Source of the DNA: Palsa-744 sp036498265
GTDB lineage: Bacteria; Actinomycetota; Thermoleophilia; Solirubrobacterales; Solirubrobacteraceae
DNA: 64,000 nucleotides
Direction of reading: 5' to 3'
Assembly: GCA_036498265.1 (NCBI GenBank)
Contig: DASYFT010000030.1
Span: 170,115 to 234,114, forward strand
Shown: piece by piece, positions 41,666-50,279 of the stretch
Layout of the letters: every line of letters begins with the position of its first letter
Numbering within the stretch: position 1 is the first letter of the stretch
Notes under the pieces: generated by a model
What the model was told of the DNA's origin: nothing
Database searches by the model: none
The model's input: the letters and a program-made list of their open reading frames with translations, nothing else
Program-made: the position numbers and the translations under genes

Positions 41666-43563
41666 GCACTACAGCAGCAGCCCTTCCCACCCCCCAGCCG
41701 ATCGGGCGACCGTTCTGGCGCCGGCTCATCGGCTTCAACCTGCTCACCGCCGTCCTGCTCGGAGTCGGTGGCTACTACCTGGGCTGGTTCATTGGACACC
41801 AGATCACCGGCGACAGCTTCGAATACCAGAAAAAAATCGATGAGAACGACGTCGCGCTGCTGCTCGCGTACGTGTTCGGCGTGGTCGGCTTCCTGATCGG
41901 GCTCGGCTTCGCGAACTACCCGCTCTCCCGCCTGCTCGGGCGGCCGGCGTCCCTGCGGGAGAAGGAGGACCAGGGGATCGGGCGCTACTTCGGCCTCTGC
42001 ACCGACCACAAGGTCGTGGGGCTCCAATACCTGGTGGGAATCGGGGTCTTCTTCTTCATCGGCGGGCTCAACGCAATGTTGATCCGCACCGAGCTCCTGC
42101 ACACCACACCGACCGTCGTCGGCCCGAATCAGTACCTCTCGCTCGTGGGCATGCACGGCACGATGATGATGGGAATGATGACCTCGGGGATCCTCGGGCC
42201 GTTCGCGAACTACTTCGTTCCGATCCTGATCGGCGCCCGGCGAATGGCGTTCCCGCGCATCGAGGCGCTCACGTTCTGGCTGCTGATGGCCGCGGGCTTC
42301 ATCCTCACCTCGACGATCTTCTTCGGCGGCTTCCCCACGGGCTGGACCGGCTATGAGCCGCTCAACGACCAGGCCGTAATGGGGATGGACTCATACATCC
42401 TGTTCTTCGCGCTGGTGGGCATCTCGATGGCCCTGCTCGGGCTCAACATGCTGGCGACGATCATCACCATGCGGGCCCCCGGGATGACGTGGTCGCGCCT
42501 GCCGATCTTCGTGTGGTCGGTGCTCGCCACCGCCGTGCTGATGGTGCTCGCCGCGCCCGTGCTGGTCGCAACGCTGCTGATGGCCGCGCTGGACCGCACG
42601 ATCGACACGAGCTTCTTCATACCCGGCGGAGGTGGCAGCGCGTACCTGTTCGAGAACCTCTTCTGGTTCTTCGGGCACCCTGAGGTCTACGTGCTCGCGC
42701 TTCCCGGATTCGGCATCGTGCTCGAGCTGCTCCCCGTCTTCACGCGCAAACCGCTGTGGGGCTACAGGCTGGCCGTCTCGGGCATGCTCGGCGTCACCCT
42801 GCTGAGCTTCTTCGTGTGGCAGCACCACCTGTTCGTCAGCGGGATCAACGCCGACCTGCGTCCGTTCTACATGCTATCCACCGAGATCATCTCGATTCCC
42901 ACGGGATTCATCTTCCTGTGCTTCATGGGCACGTTGTGGAAGGCGCGAACGTCGTTCACCGTCCCGATGCTGTTCTGCCTCGCGTGGGGATTCAACTTCC
43001 TGATCGGGGGCCTGTCGGGCGTGTTCCTGTCCGACACGCCGAGCGACACCACGACCCACGGCACCTTCTTCTCGATGGCGCACTTCCACTACACGATCAT
43101 GGGCGGGCTGATCTTTACGTTCTTCGCCGCGATCTACTACTGGGTGCCGAAGATGACCGGCCTACGATTCAACGAGCGCCTGGCCAAATGGCATTTCTGG
43201 CTGATGTTCATCGCGTTCAACTCGACGTTCCTGCCGTTGTTCGCGGTCGGCATGGAGGGACAGCCGAGGCGGGTCAGCGAGTATGCGCCGAACCTGCACA
43301 CGCTCAACGTGTGGGTGTCCATCTCCGCCTTCGTGCTCGGCTTCTCGATGCTGATCTTCCTCGCCAACGCCGTCTACTCGCTGATCCTCGTGCGTATCCC
43401 GGCGGTGCAGAACCCGTGGCGCTCGAAGTCGATCGAGTGGCAGATCCCCACCCCGGTGCCGGTCAACAACTTCGAGCAGATCCCGGTCTTCGACGCCGAT
43501 CCGTATCCCTACGGCACGCCGCTGCCGGTCGGAGCGGTACGACCCGCGTCCGCGGGGGCCTGA
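41662..43563 (+). CDS. ctaD: Cytochrome c oxidase subunit I with N-terminal extension
   Basis: This catalytic subunit holds heme a and the heme a3/CuB site where oxygen is reduced. In the 633-residue product the canonical core begins at about residue 113 (CTDHKVVGLQYLVG). Key residues are present: MHGTMMMGM (heme a His), FGHPEVYVLALPG (CuB His cross-linked to Tyr, with the type A1 Glu), VWQHHLF (CuB His pair) and HFHYTIMGG (heme a3 and heme a His). About 105 residues before the core carry two extra predicted helices (LLTAVLLGVGGYYLGWFI, LLAYVFGVVGFLIGLGF). ATG 41662 overlaps the ctaC stop. Confidence 0.95.
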   Translation: MSTTAAALPTPQPIGRPFWRRLIGFNLLTAVLLGVGGYYLGWFIGHQITGDSFEYQKKIDENDVALLLAYVFGVVGFLIGLGFANYPLSRLLGRPASLREKEDQGIGRYFGLCTDHKVVGLQYLVGIGVFFFIGGLNAMLIRTELLHTTPTVVGPNQYLSLVGMHGTMMMGMMTSGILGPFANYFVPILIGARRMAFPRIEALTFWLLMAAGFILTSTIFFGGFPTGWTGYEPLNDQAVMGMDSYILFFALVGISMALLGLNMLATIITMRAPGMTWSRLPIFVWSVLATAVLMVLAAPVLVATLLMAALDRTIDTSFFIPGGGGSAYLFENLFWFFGHPEVYVLALPGFGIVLELLPVFTRKPLWGYRLAVSGMLGVTLLSFFVWQHHLFVSGINADLRPFYMLSTEIISIPTGFIFLCFMGTLWKARTSFTVPMLFCLAWGFNFLIGGLSGVFLSDTPSDTTTHGTFFSMAHFHYTIMGGLIFTFFAAIYYWVPKMTGLRFNERLAKWHFWLMFIAFNSTFLPLFAVGMEGQPRRVSEYAPNLHTLNVWVSISAFVLGFSMLIFLANAVYSLILVRIPAVQNPWRSKSIEWQIPTPVPVNNFEQIPVFDADPYPYGTPLPVGAVRPASAGA

Positions 43564-43565
43564 CG

Positions 43566-44267
43566 ATGGCGTCCTCGAGCGAGAACGTGCCGTACGGCTT
43601 CACCGTGCCTGCGGTGCCGGCAGGTGCCGAGATACCACCCGAGCCACCCGACGTCGGCGCGCGGGCTCTGTCGGTCGCCTCCCGCCTGCTCGCCGGAGCG
43701 ACCGCCTTCTTCTTCCTGTCCTTCGTCTTCGCCTACTTCTACCTGCGCTCGCTCAACCAGGAGCACTTCTGGAAGCCGACCGCCGCGCTGCTGAAGGAAC
43801 AGGAACTAGTCCACATCAGCCTGACCCCCAACCAGGCGCTCGGCGGGGCGATGATCGCGTGCATCGTCGTGAGCGCCGCTCTGACGCTCATCAGCTCACG
43901 TCAGATGAAAGCCGGCTCGCGCAGCTGGCCCACCGCCGCAGCCGGTGGCGTCGTGCTCGGCGTCGCGGCCGTGGCGCTTCAGTGCGTCGAGTACACGGTT
44001 CAGCACTTCGGGCCGACAGACGGCGGCTTCGCCAGCGTGTTCTGCGCCTGGAGCGCCCTCTACATCATCGCGGTGCTGTTCACCATGTACTGGCTCGAGA
44101 CGCAGGTCGCGAGCGAGCTACGCGCACGCCGCAAACCCGCCGGGCGAGAGGGTGACATCAGGGACGTTGACACCCTGATCGCTCCTGCGCTGGACGCGGT
44201 GGCGTTCTACTGGACCTTCCTCGCCGCGATCGGGGTCCTGACCTACGTGGTCCTCTACCTCCTCTGA
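43566..44267 (+). CDS. ctaE: Cytochrome c oxidase subunit III
   Basis: Subunit III stabilises the oxidase core and its proton path. The 233-residue product has a polar N-terminus and five predicted helices, among them LLAGATAFFFLSFVFAYFYL, MIACIVVSAALTLI, VLGVAAVALQCVEY, VFCAWSALYIIAVLFTMYW and the last FLAAIGVLTYVVLYLL. FFFLSFVFAYFYLR is the usual first-helix signature in actinobacterial CtaE. ATG 43566 follows the ctaD stop by two bases. The five-helix form lacks the first two helices of longer subunit III, and the two additional helices on subunit I may compensate. Confidence 0.88.
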   Translation: MASSSENVPYGFTVPAVPAGAEIPPEPPDVGARALSVASRLLAGATAFFFLSFVFAYFYLRSLNQEHFWKPTAALLKEQELVHISLTPNQALGGAMIACIVVSAALTLISSRQMKAGSRSWPTAAAGGVVLGVAAVALQCVEYTVQHFGPTDGGFASVFCAWSALYIIAVLFTMYWLETQVASELRARRKPAGREGDIRDVDTLIAPALDAVAFYWTFLAAIGVLTYVVLYLL

Positions 44268-44269
44268 TC

Positions 44270-45139
44270 GTGTTCGCAGCGGCAGCGACGCCGGGGTTCT
44301 GGGACTGGTCGTTCGACGTGCCGCTCGTGTTCGTGATCGCGCTGGCGATCCTCTACTGGATCGGCAGCAGGCGCACGGTCACGGCGCCTCGATCGGAGGC
44401 TGCCCAGCGCTGGCGTTCACTCTCCTTCTACGCGTCTCTGGTCGTGCTCGCGATCGCGCTCAACTCTCCCGTGGACGCGCTGAGCCGGAAGCTGTTCTGG
44501 GTGCACATGGTCCAGCACGTGCTGCTGCTCGTGGTGGCGCCACCGCTGATGGTGGCCGCACGCCCATGGGTGCGTCTGTGGCGCGCGCTACCGCTGGCGA
44601 CGCGCCGTTCGCTCGGCCGCGACCTCACGCTCGGGGAGCGCACGGCCCCGCTGCGCTGGATCGCCCGCACGCTCGGCAGGCCGCTGCCGAGCTTCGTGCT
44701 CTTCTCCGTCGTGCTGCTCGCCTGGCACGTCCCGGCGCTCTTCGACGCCACGCTCCACTCGATCGCGCTGCACGCGCTCGAGCACACGCTGTTCTTCGCG
44801 ACGGCGCTGATGTTCTGGAAGCAGGTGATCGACTCTCCGCCGCTGCACGCCCCGCTCTCATCCGGGCAGCGAGTCGGCTACATCGTCGGAGCAATGGTCG
44901 TCAGCTGGGTGCTCGCCGTCGTGCTCGCGCTGGCGCCGCATCCGCTCTATGCGTCCTATGCGCACGAGGCGAGCCGCCCGGGCGGGATCTCGGCGCTGGC
45001 CGATCAACAACTCGCCGCGGGCATCATGTGGGTGCCCGGTTCGATCAGCTTCCTGATCGTGATATTCCTCTACGTCCACCGCTGGCTCACGCCCGCCTCG
45101 ATCAGGGCGAAGCCCTCGCGGCTGGCGGGCGAGCACTAG
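44270..45139 (+). CDS. ctaG: Cytochrome c oxidase assembly protein, CtaG (caa3 type)
   Basis: CtaG-type membrane proteins assist copper insertion and assembly of caa3 oxidases. The 289-residue product has about seven transmembrane segments. The conserved features are ALNSPVDALSRKLFWVHMVQHVLLLVVAPPLM near 65-95, with HMVQH the histidine pair, LLAWHVPALFDATLHSIALHALEHTLFF near 150-175, and a distal ADQQLAAGIMWVPGS. These His residues are plausible copper ligands. GTG 44270 is two bases after ctaE, so it is translated from the same message. Confidence 0.88.
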   Translation: MFAAAATPGFWDWSFDVPLVFVIALAILYWIGSRRTVTAPRSEAAQRWRSLSFYASLVVLAIALNSPVDALSRKLFWVHMVQHVLLLVVAPPLMVAARPWVRLWRALPLATRRSLGRDLTLGERTAPLRWIARTLGRPLPSFVLFSVVLLAWHVPALFDATLHSIALHALEHTLFFATALMFWKQVIDSPPLHAPLSSGQRVGYIVGAMVVSWVLAVVLALAPHPLYASYAHEASRPGGISALADQQLAAGIMWVPGSISFLIVIFLYVHRWLTPASIRAKPSRLAGEH

Positions 45140-45146
45140 GAGGCTC

Positions 45147-45284
45147 ATGTCAATCACCGTCATCCCGCTCGCGTCCGGCTTCCTCACCGGATCGATCCTC
45201 AGCCTCGTTCTGCCGATCGCGGTCGTGATCGCAGTCACCGTCTGGTACGTCCTGCTCTGGCACCGCGGAACAGGCGAGCGCTGA
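45147..45284 (+). CDS. 45-residue single-pass membrane protein at the end of the oxidase operon
   Basis: A short open frame starts at ATG 45147 with AGGAGG six bases upstream, eight bases past the ctaG stop, and ends at TGA 45284. Its product has a hydrophobic span (ILSLVLPIAVVIAVTVWYVLLW) followed by a basic HRGTGER tail, so it is a single-pass protein with the C-terminus probably inside. Position and ideal ribosome site suggest a small oxidase subunit or assembly factor, analogous to the tiny subunits IV of other oxidases. No sequence family is recognised. Confidence 0.68.
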   Translation: MSITVIPLASGFLTGSILSLVLPIAVVIAVTVWYVLLWHRGTGER

Positions 45285-45315
45285 GCGAGCCGCCTGCCGC
45301 TCGCGCCCGCTCGCG

Positions 45316-46656
45316 CTAGCGGTCGCCGACGAGCGCCCGGAAGCGGTCGCCCCGCTGCTCGAAGTCACGGAAGCTGTCATAGCTGGGGGCGGCCGGCGAG
45401 AGCACGACGACGTCTCCCGGCCGCGCCAGCTCGCTCGCGCTCGCGACGGCGCTCTCCAGGTCGTCCGCCGCGAGCGCCCGGTCAGGGGGGACGCCTGCGT
45501 CGCGGGCCGCGTCCAGCAGGCGAGGGCCCGTGGAGCCAACGGCGATCACGGTCGCCCGCCGGGCCGCGAGCATGCGCGCCAGCTCCGCGTGATCCTGGCC
45601 GCGATCCTGGCCGCCGGCGATCAGCACGAGCCGGCGATCGGGAAAGCTCGCCAGTGCGGCCAGCGTCGACTCGGGCGTGGTGGAGATGCTGTCGTTGACC
45701 CACTGCACGCCGGCTCGCTCGCCGAGCATCTCCAGCCGGTGGGGGAGCGGACGGAAGCCGTCCAAGCCCGCCGGCAGCGGCGGCGGTCTGACGCCGAACG
45801 CTTCGAGCGCGGCCAGCGCGCCGCACAGGTTGAGCGCGTTGTGGGCGCCCGGGAGCGGCAGCTCGCCGGCGCGCAGTACGGTGGCGCCCCGGAAGGCAAC
45901 ATCGCCCGCGAGCACGTCCCACCCGTCGGCCACGCCGTAGCGCAGCGCGCCGGCTCCGTCGCCGAGCGCGGCGGAGAGCCTTGCGTCGCGGGCATTGAAG
46001 ACGGTGACGCGAACCCCGGGCAGCTCGACGATCCTCAGCTTGTCCGCGCGGTAGGCCTCCTCGGAGCCGTGCCAGTCGGTGTGCTCGCGGAACAGCGTCG
46101 TGATCAGCGCGACCTGCGGGCCGATCTCCATGTCGGCGATCTGGTAGCTCGAGAGCTCCACCACCGCCATGTCCTGCGCCGGCCGGTCGAGCAGCTCGAG
46201 CGCGGGCGCTCCGATGTTCCCTGCCAGCTGCGCCTCGGTACCGGCCGCGCGAGCGAGGTGCGCGATCAGCGACGCCGTCGTGCTCTTGCCCTTCGTGCCG
46301 GTCACGCCCACCACCCCCCGGCCGCCCCGCTCTGCAAGCCACAGCGCGGTGGCCGTCGTGACCGGTACGCCGGCCCGGCCCAGCGCGCGGATCTCGCTGC
46401 GGTACAGCGAAACGCCCGGGGAGCGGACCACCACGTCGCAGGCCGTCAGGGCGGGGACGGCCTCGGCCGCCGTCACCACCTTCACCCCAGGAGCCTGCAA
46501 CAGCCTGGGCACGTCCCCGTCGGGGGCGGTGTCGAAGGCCGCCACGGCGATCCTCGCGGAGGGCAGGCGACGCGCCAGCTGCTCTGCGAACGAGCGTATC
46601 TCGCGACCGGCGCCCCAGACGCCGACGCTCGCTCCTTCAAGCTCCGAGAACCGCAC
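45316..46656 (-). CDS. murD2: UDP-N-acetylmuramoyl-L-alanine--L-glutamate ligase (MurD2-type Mur ligase)
   Basis: This Mur ligase adds glutamate to UDP-MurNAc-L-Ala during peptidoglycan precursor synthesis. The 446-residue product has the ATP loop GVTGTKGKSTTASLIAHL near 115-132, NIGAPALELL near 145, ELSSYQIADM near 163 (carbamylated-Lys region), HNALNLCGALAALEAFG near 270 and the C-terminal domain NDSISTTPESTLAAL. Classical MurD uses D-Glu. Because the gene overlaps a murL homologue by 20 bp, it is called MurD2, the variant that uses L-Glu before epimerisation. Substrate preference is inferred from context. The start is GTG 46656. Confidence 0.82.
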   Translation of the reverse strand: MRFSELEGASVGVWGAGREIRSFAEQLARRLPSARIAVAAFDTAPDGDVPRLLQAPGVKVVTAAEAVPALTACDVVVRSPGVSLYRSEIRALGRAGVPVTTATALWLAERGGRGVVGVTGTKGKSTTASLIAHLARAAGTEAQLAGNIGAPALELLDRPAQDMAVVELSSYQIADMEIGPQVALITTLFREHTDWHGSEEAYRADKLRIVELPGVRVTVFNARDARLSAALGDGAGALRYGVADGWDVLAGDVAFRGATVLRAGELPLPGAHNALNLCGALAALEAFGVRPPPLPAGLDGFRPLPHRLEMLGERAGVQWVNDSISTTPESTLAALASFPDRRLVLIAGGQDRGQDHAELARMLAARRATVIAVGSTGPRLLDAARDAGVPPDRALAADDLESAVASASELARPGDVVVLSPAAPSYDSFRDFEQRGDRFRALVGDR

Positions 46657-48007
46657 GGACGTCCGCCAGCAGAGCCTCGGGAACGGCGTGCTCGTCGCTC
46701 AGCGCCAGCACCCGCTCGGGGTCGCCGGCGCTCGCCGGGAGCCGGCCGAGCACCTCGGAGGCGAGACGCCGCACGACGCGATGCTCGCTCCAGCGGGGGT
46801 CAGCCGCCAGCAGCCGGATGGCCGCGAGGCTCTCCTCCTCCTCGCCGACGCACTCGAACGGCTTGTGACCGCCCGTCGCGGTGAGCAGGGCGAACCCGGC
46901 GAACTGGTCATCGTCGTCCAGCATGTCGCTTCCGAACAGCTCACGCAGATGCGCCGGGCTGCTGAACGGCGCCAGCGCGAGGAACACGAACCGGCACTTC
47001 GGACAATCACAGCACCACGAGGCCGACCGCAGCGCGGGATCGATCCTGAAGATCGCGTTGCAGCTCGTGAAGGCGGCGTGGTAGGCCTCCATGCGGGCGA
47101 ACGCGCGGGCGATGCCAAGCTCCGAGGCAGGCCGCAGCACGGAGAACAGCTGCACCCCGCAGTCGAGCTCGCCGAGCGCGGCCTGCAGCAGCCGCTCGGC
47201 CCGGAGGCCCTTGCTGAACTGGTGGTTGACCTCGGTGCCGTCCCAGTCCAGGTTCCCGCTGGAGGCGGAGCGCTCGTTCGCCATGGCAATCGTGTCGAAG
47301 CCGTGCAGAGCGGCGACGAGCAGCGCTACACAGGAGACGATCGCGGTGATCGGCACGTGACCGTTGATGGCCCCGGTGCGGTTCAGCTCCGCGAGCCCGG
47401 GGTCCAGTCGCCGCTGCGCGAGCAGATGCTCGAGACCGGCGACTGCCACCGTGCGCGCGATCGGCGGCGCGTCCCCGATCGAGAACAGCGCTGCCTCGAC
47501 TCCCGAGCGCCGGACTATCTCGACCGCCACCGCCGAGTCCTTGCCGCCGCCGACCGGCACGAGCACGCGCCGCGGCGTCCAGGGCTCGTCCGCCCTCACG
47601 GGGGCGGATCGTCCCTGCGGGAAGCTCGGACGGGGCAGCGCCGTGAGCCCGTTGGTGTAGGCGAGCTCCGCAAGTCCCTCGGAGTAGAGCGCGTCGAGCA
47701 GCTCAGCCACGGCCGCTGAAGGCACGCCCGTCTCGAGGCTGAGGTTCGGCGGCAGCGCCGTCTTGAAGTAGCTGACGCCGGCGACCCAATGAAGCAGCGC
47801 CAGAAGGGGGTCGACCCGTGCGCGCTCACGGTCGCCGAGTGTCCCCGCGATCGGCAGGTCGAACTCCTCGAGGAACTCGATCCCGTCGTCGAGGGCGTAG
47901 CGCAGGCTCACGCGCCCGCGTGCGTCCATCGTCCGCGCGAGGAAGCGGAAGCGCTCGAATGAGGCCGGGTCGAACGTGCGAACCGGACGCGTGGCATCGG
48001 CGGCCAT
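46637..48007 (-). CDS. murL: UDP-MurNAc-L-Ala-L-Glu epimerase MurL
   Basis: MurL, first described in Xanthomonas oryzae next to murD2, converts the terminal L-Glu of UDP-MurNAc-L-Ala-L-Glu to D-Glu in an ATP-dependent reaction. The 456-residue product has LHWVAGVSYFKTALPPNL near 85, the PP-loop-like VPVGGGKDSAVAVEIVRRSG near 165, MANERSASSGNLDWDGTEVNHQ near 245, and a cysteine cluster SASWCCDCPKCRFVFLAL near 330. The VGGGKDS loop fits an adenylating (AMP-forming) mechanism. ATG 48007 is the start. The pair would make glutamate racemase MurI dispensable. Confidence 0.82.
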   Translation of the reverse strand: MAADATRPVRTFDPASFERFRFLARTMDARGRVSLRYALDDGIEFLEEFDLPIAGTLGDRERARVDPLLALLHWVAGVSYFKTALPPNLSLETGVPSAAVAELLDALYSEGLAELAYTNGLTALPRPSFPQGRSAPVRADEPWTPRRVLVPVGGGKDSAVAVEIVRRSGVEAALFSIGDAPPIARTVAVAGLEHLLAQRRLDPGLAELNRTGAINGHVPITAIVSCVALLVAALHGFDTIAMANERSASSGNLDWDGTEVNHQFSKGLRAERLLQAALGELDCGVQLFSVLRPASELGIARAFARMEAYHAAFTSCNAIFRIDPALRSASWCCDCPKCRFVFLALAPFSSPAHLRELFGSDMLDDDDQFAGFALLTATGGHKPFECVGEEEESLAAIRLLAADPRWSEHRVVRRLASEVLGRLPASAGDPERVLALSDEHAVPEALLADVRAVLGA

Positions 48008-48079
48008 CGCCAGCAGCGTAGAACGAGCGCCGGGCGGGCGCCCGCCGAGAGTCACCGCGAGCTCGCCGTGGCGCCTGCG

Positions 48080-49381
48080 TTAGTCGTTGGCGGTGACCGC
48101 CTCCAGCAGGTCGCCGAACCGTTCGCGAGACTGCCGCCGGCGGGTGGGGAGATGCTCGCTCGGCACCTCGTCCGGCGGCGGAGCGTAGCCGTGCAGTATC
48201 TGGCGCGCGACCGTCTGCCGGTGGACCTCGTCCGGCCCGTCGTAGATGCGGGCGGCGCGGGCGAACCGGTACATCTGCTCCAGCGGCAGATCGGTCGAGT
48301 AGCCGAGCGAGCCGTGCAGCTGGATGGCGCGATCGACGACGTCGTGCAGGACCTTCGCACCGTAGAACTTGATCAGCGCGATGTCCGTGCGAGCGGCCCG
48401 CGGGCCCTCGGTGTCCATCACCCAGGCGGCGTGGAGCGTCATCAGCCGAGCCGCCTGCATCTCGGCGGCGCTGTCGGCGATCCAGTTCTGGACAGTCTGC
48501 TTCTCCGACAGCAGCGATCCATGGGCGTAGCGGTAGGTCGAGCGCTCGCACATCATGTCGAAGGCGCGCCGCGCCACTCCGAGCCAGCGCATGCAGTGGT
48601 GGATGCGCCCCGGACCGAGCCTGTGCTGGGCGAGGACGAAGCCCTCACCCTCGCCGCCCAGCAACGCGTCAGCCGGAACGCGAACCTGCCGGTAGACGAT
48701 CTCCGAGTGTCCGCCGTAGCCGCCGTAGTGCTCCCACGGGTGCTCCATCGTCGGCACGTCGCGGAGGATCTCCACACCCGGGGTGTCGGCCGGAACGATG
48801 AACATCGAGGCTCGCTGGGAGGGCCGCGCGTCGGGGTTGGTGACTGCCATGACGATCAGGAAGTCGGCGATCGAGCCGTTCGAGGAGAACCACTTGTGCC
48901 CGTCTATCACCCAGTCGTCTCCGTCGCGCACGGCGCGTGTCCGCAGCTGCGTCGGGTCGGATCCGGCCGTGTCCGGCTCGGTCATGCTGAACGCGCTGCG
49001 CAGGTCGCCGGCGAGCAGCGGATGCAGCCAGCGATCCTTCTGCTCGGGCGTGCCGGCGAGGGCGAGGATCTCGGAGTTCCCGGAGTCCGGCGCGGCGTTG
49101 CCGAACGCCAGCGGAGCGAGCGGCGAGGTGCCGAGGATCTCGTGCATCAACCCGAGGCGCACCTGCCCCATGCCCTGCCCTCCGAGCTCGGGGGGAAGGT
49201 GGGTCGCCCACAGGCCGCGCTCTCTGACCTGGTCCTGCAGCGGAGCGATCGCCCTGCGCAGGCCGTCGAGCCCGAGCTCGTGCCAGATCGACTCGAGCGG
49301 CCAGATCTCGGCGCGCACGAACTCGGCCATCCAGTCGAGCTGCTGCTGGTAGTCGGCATCGGTGGAGAAGTCCCAGCTCAT
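48080..49381 (-). CDS. Acyl-CoA dehydrogenase family protein
   Basis: FAD enzymes of this family oxidise acyl-CoA to enoyl-CoA. The 433-residue product has SAFSMTEPDTAGSDPTQLRT near 130-150 (FAD/substrate loop), VIDGHKWFSSNGSIADF, and the C-terminal FAD and catalytic region QLHGSLGYSTDLPLEQMYRFARAARIYDGPDEVHRQTVAR-like, where the YDGPDEVHR loop holds the usual position of the catalytic base. The long N-terminus and DEVHR ending resemble the ACAD10/11-like subgroup. ATG 49381 has AAAGGA upstream. It is divergent (64 bp) from the DUF6885-glutamine synthetase operon, so coregulation is possible. Confidence 0.88.
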   Translation of the reverse strand: MSWDFSTDADYQQQLDWMAEFVRAEIWPLESIWHELGLDGLRRAIAPLQDQVRERGLWATHLPPELGGQGMGQVRLGLMHEILGTSPLAPLAFGNAAPDSGNSEILALAGTPEQKDRWLHPLLAGDLRSAFSMTEPDTAGSDPTQLRTRAVRDGDDWVIDGHKWFSSNGSIADFLIVMAVTNPDARPSQRASMFIVPADTPGVEILRDVPTMEHPWEHYGGYGGHSEIVYRQVRVPADALLGGEGEGFVLAQHRLGPGRIHHCMRWLGVARRAFDMMCERSTYRYAHGSLLSEKQTVQNWIADSAAEMQAARLMTLHAAWVMDTEGPRAARTDIALIKFYGAKVLHDVVDRAIQLHGSLGYSTDLPLEQMYRFARAARIYDGPDEVHRQTVARQILHGYAPPPDEVPSEHLPTRRRQSRERFGDLLEAVTAND

Positions 49382-49445
49382 GACATCGGTTCCTTTCAGT
49401 GGCGCGCGGCCGGTTACCTCCGGCAAGCGTACGTATATTGGCTCC

Positions 49446-50279
49446 ATGTCGAGGCTCCCGTCACTGGATGTCACGCTCTTGCCGGGTGCGCGTGGGCTGC
49501 TCGAGCTGCACGCGCGCGAGCTTCCACAGCGCGATGACCTCTGCGGAGCCTTCTGCGCCTCGCTGGCGCTGCGCGCGGCCGGGATCGAGGAGCACGACGG
49601 GGAGCCGGTCGACCAGGACACGGTCGCGCTGGCTGCCGGCAGCGTCGTCTCCAGGCACCCGGACCCGGACATCCTGCCCCGCGGCGAGCCGGGCCGGCGC
49701 GACTACCGCGCGACGCTGCCGCTCGTCGAGGACCCGCACCTCTCGGGCACCACGGCCCTGGGGCTCCTCGAGGCCGTGCAGACCGTCTCGGGCGGGCAGC
49801 TCACGGCCATCCCCTATACGGGGCCGTGGACGCCCGAGACGCTCGGCGGCCTGTTCGACTCTGCGGCGGCGCTCGATCGCCCCGCGGCGCTCCTCGCCAA
49901 CATCGCGACCCGTCACCTCTGGGGCTCGCGGGCAACGCCTGGCGAGCTGCTCGACTATCTCTACGACGGCGCAGACGCCGGGCCGCCCCCGGACTGGGAC
50001 GTCGGCCACTTCGTCTGCCTGACCGCTCGGGTGCGCGGACCCGCCGGGTCCCTGTACGCCCTCGCCGACACCTATCCCTCGCTGGGCAGCCACGGGGTCC
50101 ACATGCAGCCACAGGAGCGACTCGCCGCCGCCCTGGAGCGTCCCGACTTGCCGGCCGGCGGCATGCTCGCGATCGTCTCGCCCGGCGACGCCGCGGCCGT
50201 GCGCCGGGCAGCGGAGACCCTGGCGCTACGCGAGGGGATGTGGGACAACGGAACGGTCGCTCGAGAGATGCTGAGGTGA
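49446..50279 (+). CDS. DUF6885 family protein with papain-like motif layout
   Basis: The 277-residue product starts at ATG 49446. I recognise it as the DUF6885 type found beside glutamine-synthetase-like genes; no function is established. Motif order suggests a papain/C39-like fold: RDDLCGAFCASLALRAAG near 28-45 (candidate nucleophilic Cys on a helix start), DVGHFVCLTARV near 182 (candidate His on a strand) and LYALADTYPSLGSHG near 202 (candidate Asp). IPYTGPWTPETLGGLF lies between. No signal peptide. The TGA overlaps the GTG of the ligase gene (GTGA, 50276-50279), the sign of tight coupling. A gamma-glutamyl hydrolase or transferase role is conjecture. Confidence 0.6.
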   Translation: MSRLPSLDVTLLPGARGLLELHARELPQRDDLCGAFCASLALRAAGIEEHDGEPVDQDTVALAAGSVVSRHPDPDILPRGEPGRRDYRATLPLVEDPHLSGTTALGLLEAVQTVSGGQLTAIPYTGPWTPETLGGLFDSAAALDRPAALLANIATRHLWGSRATPGELLDYLYDGADAGPPPDWDVGHFVCLTARVRGPAGSLYALADTYPSLGSHGVHMQPQERLAAALERPDLPAGGMLAIVSPGDAAAVRRAAETLALREGMWDNGTVAREMLR

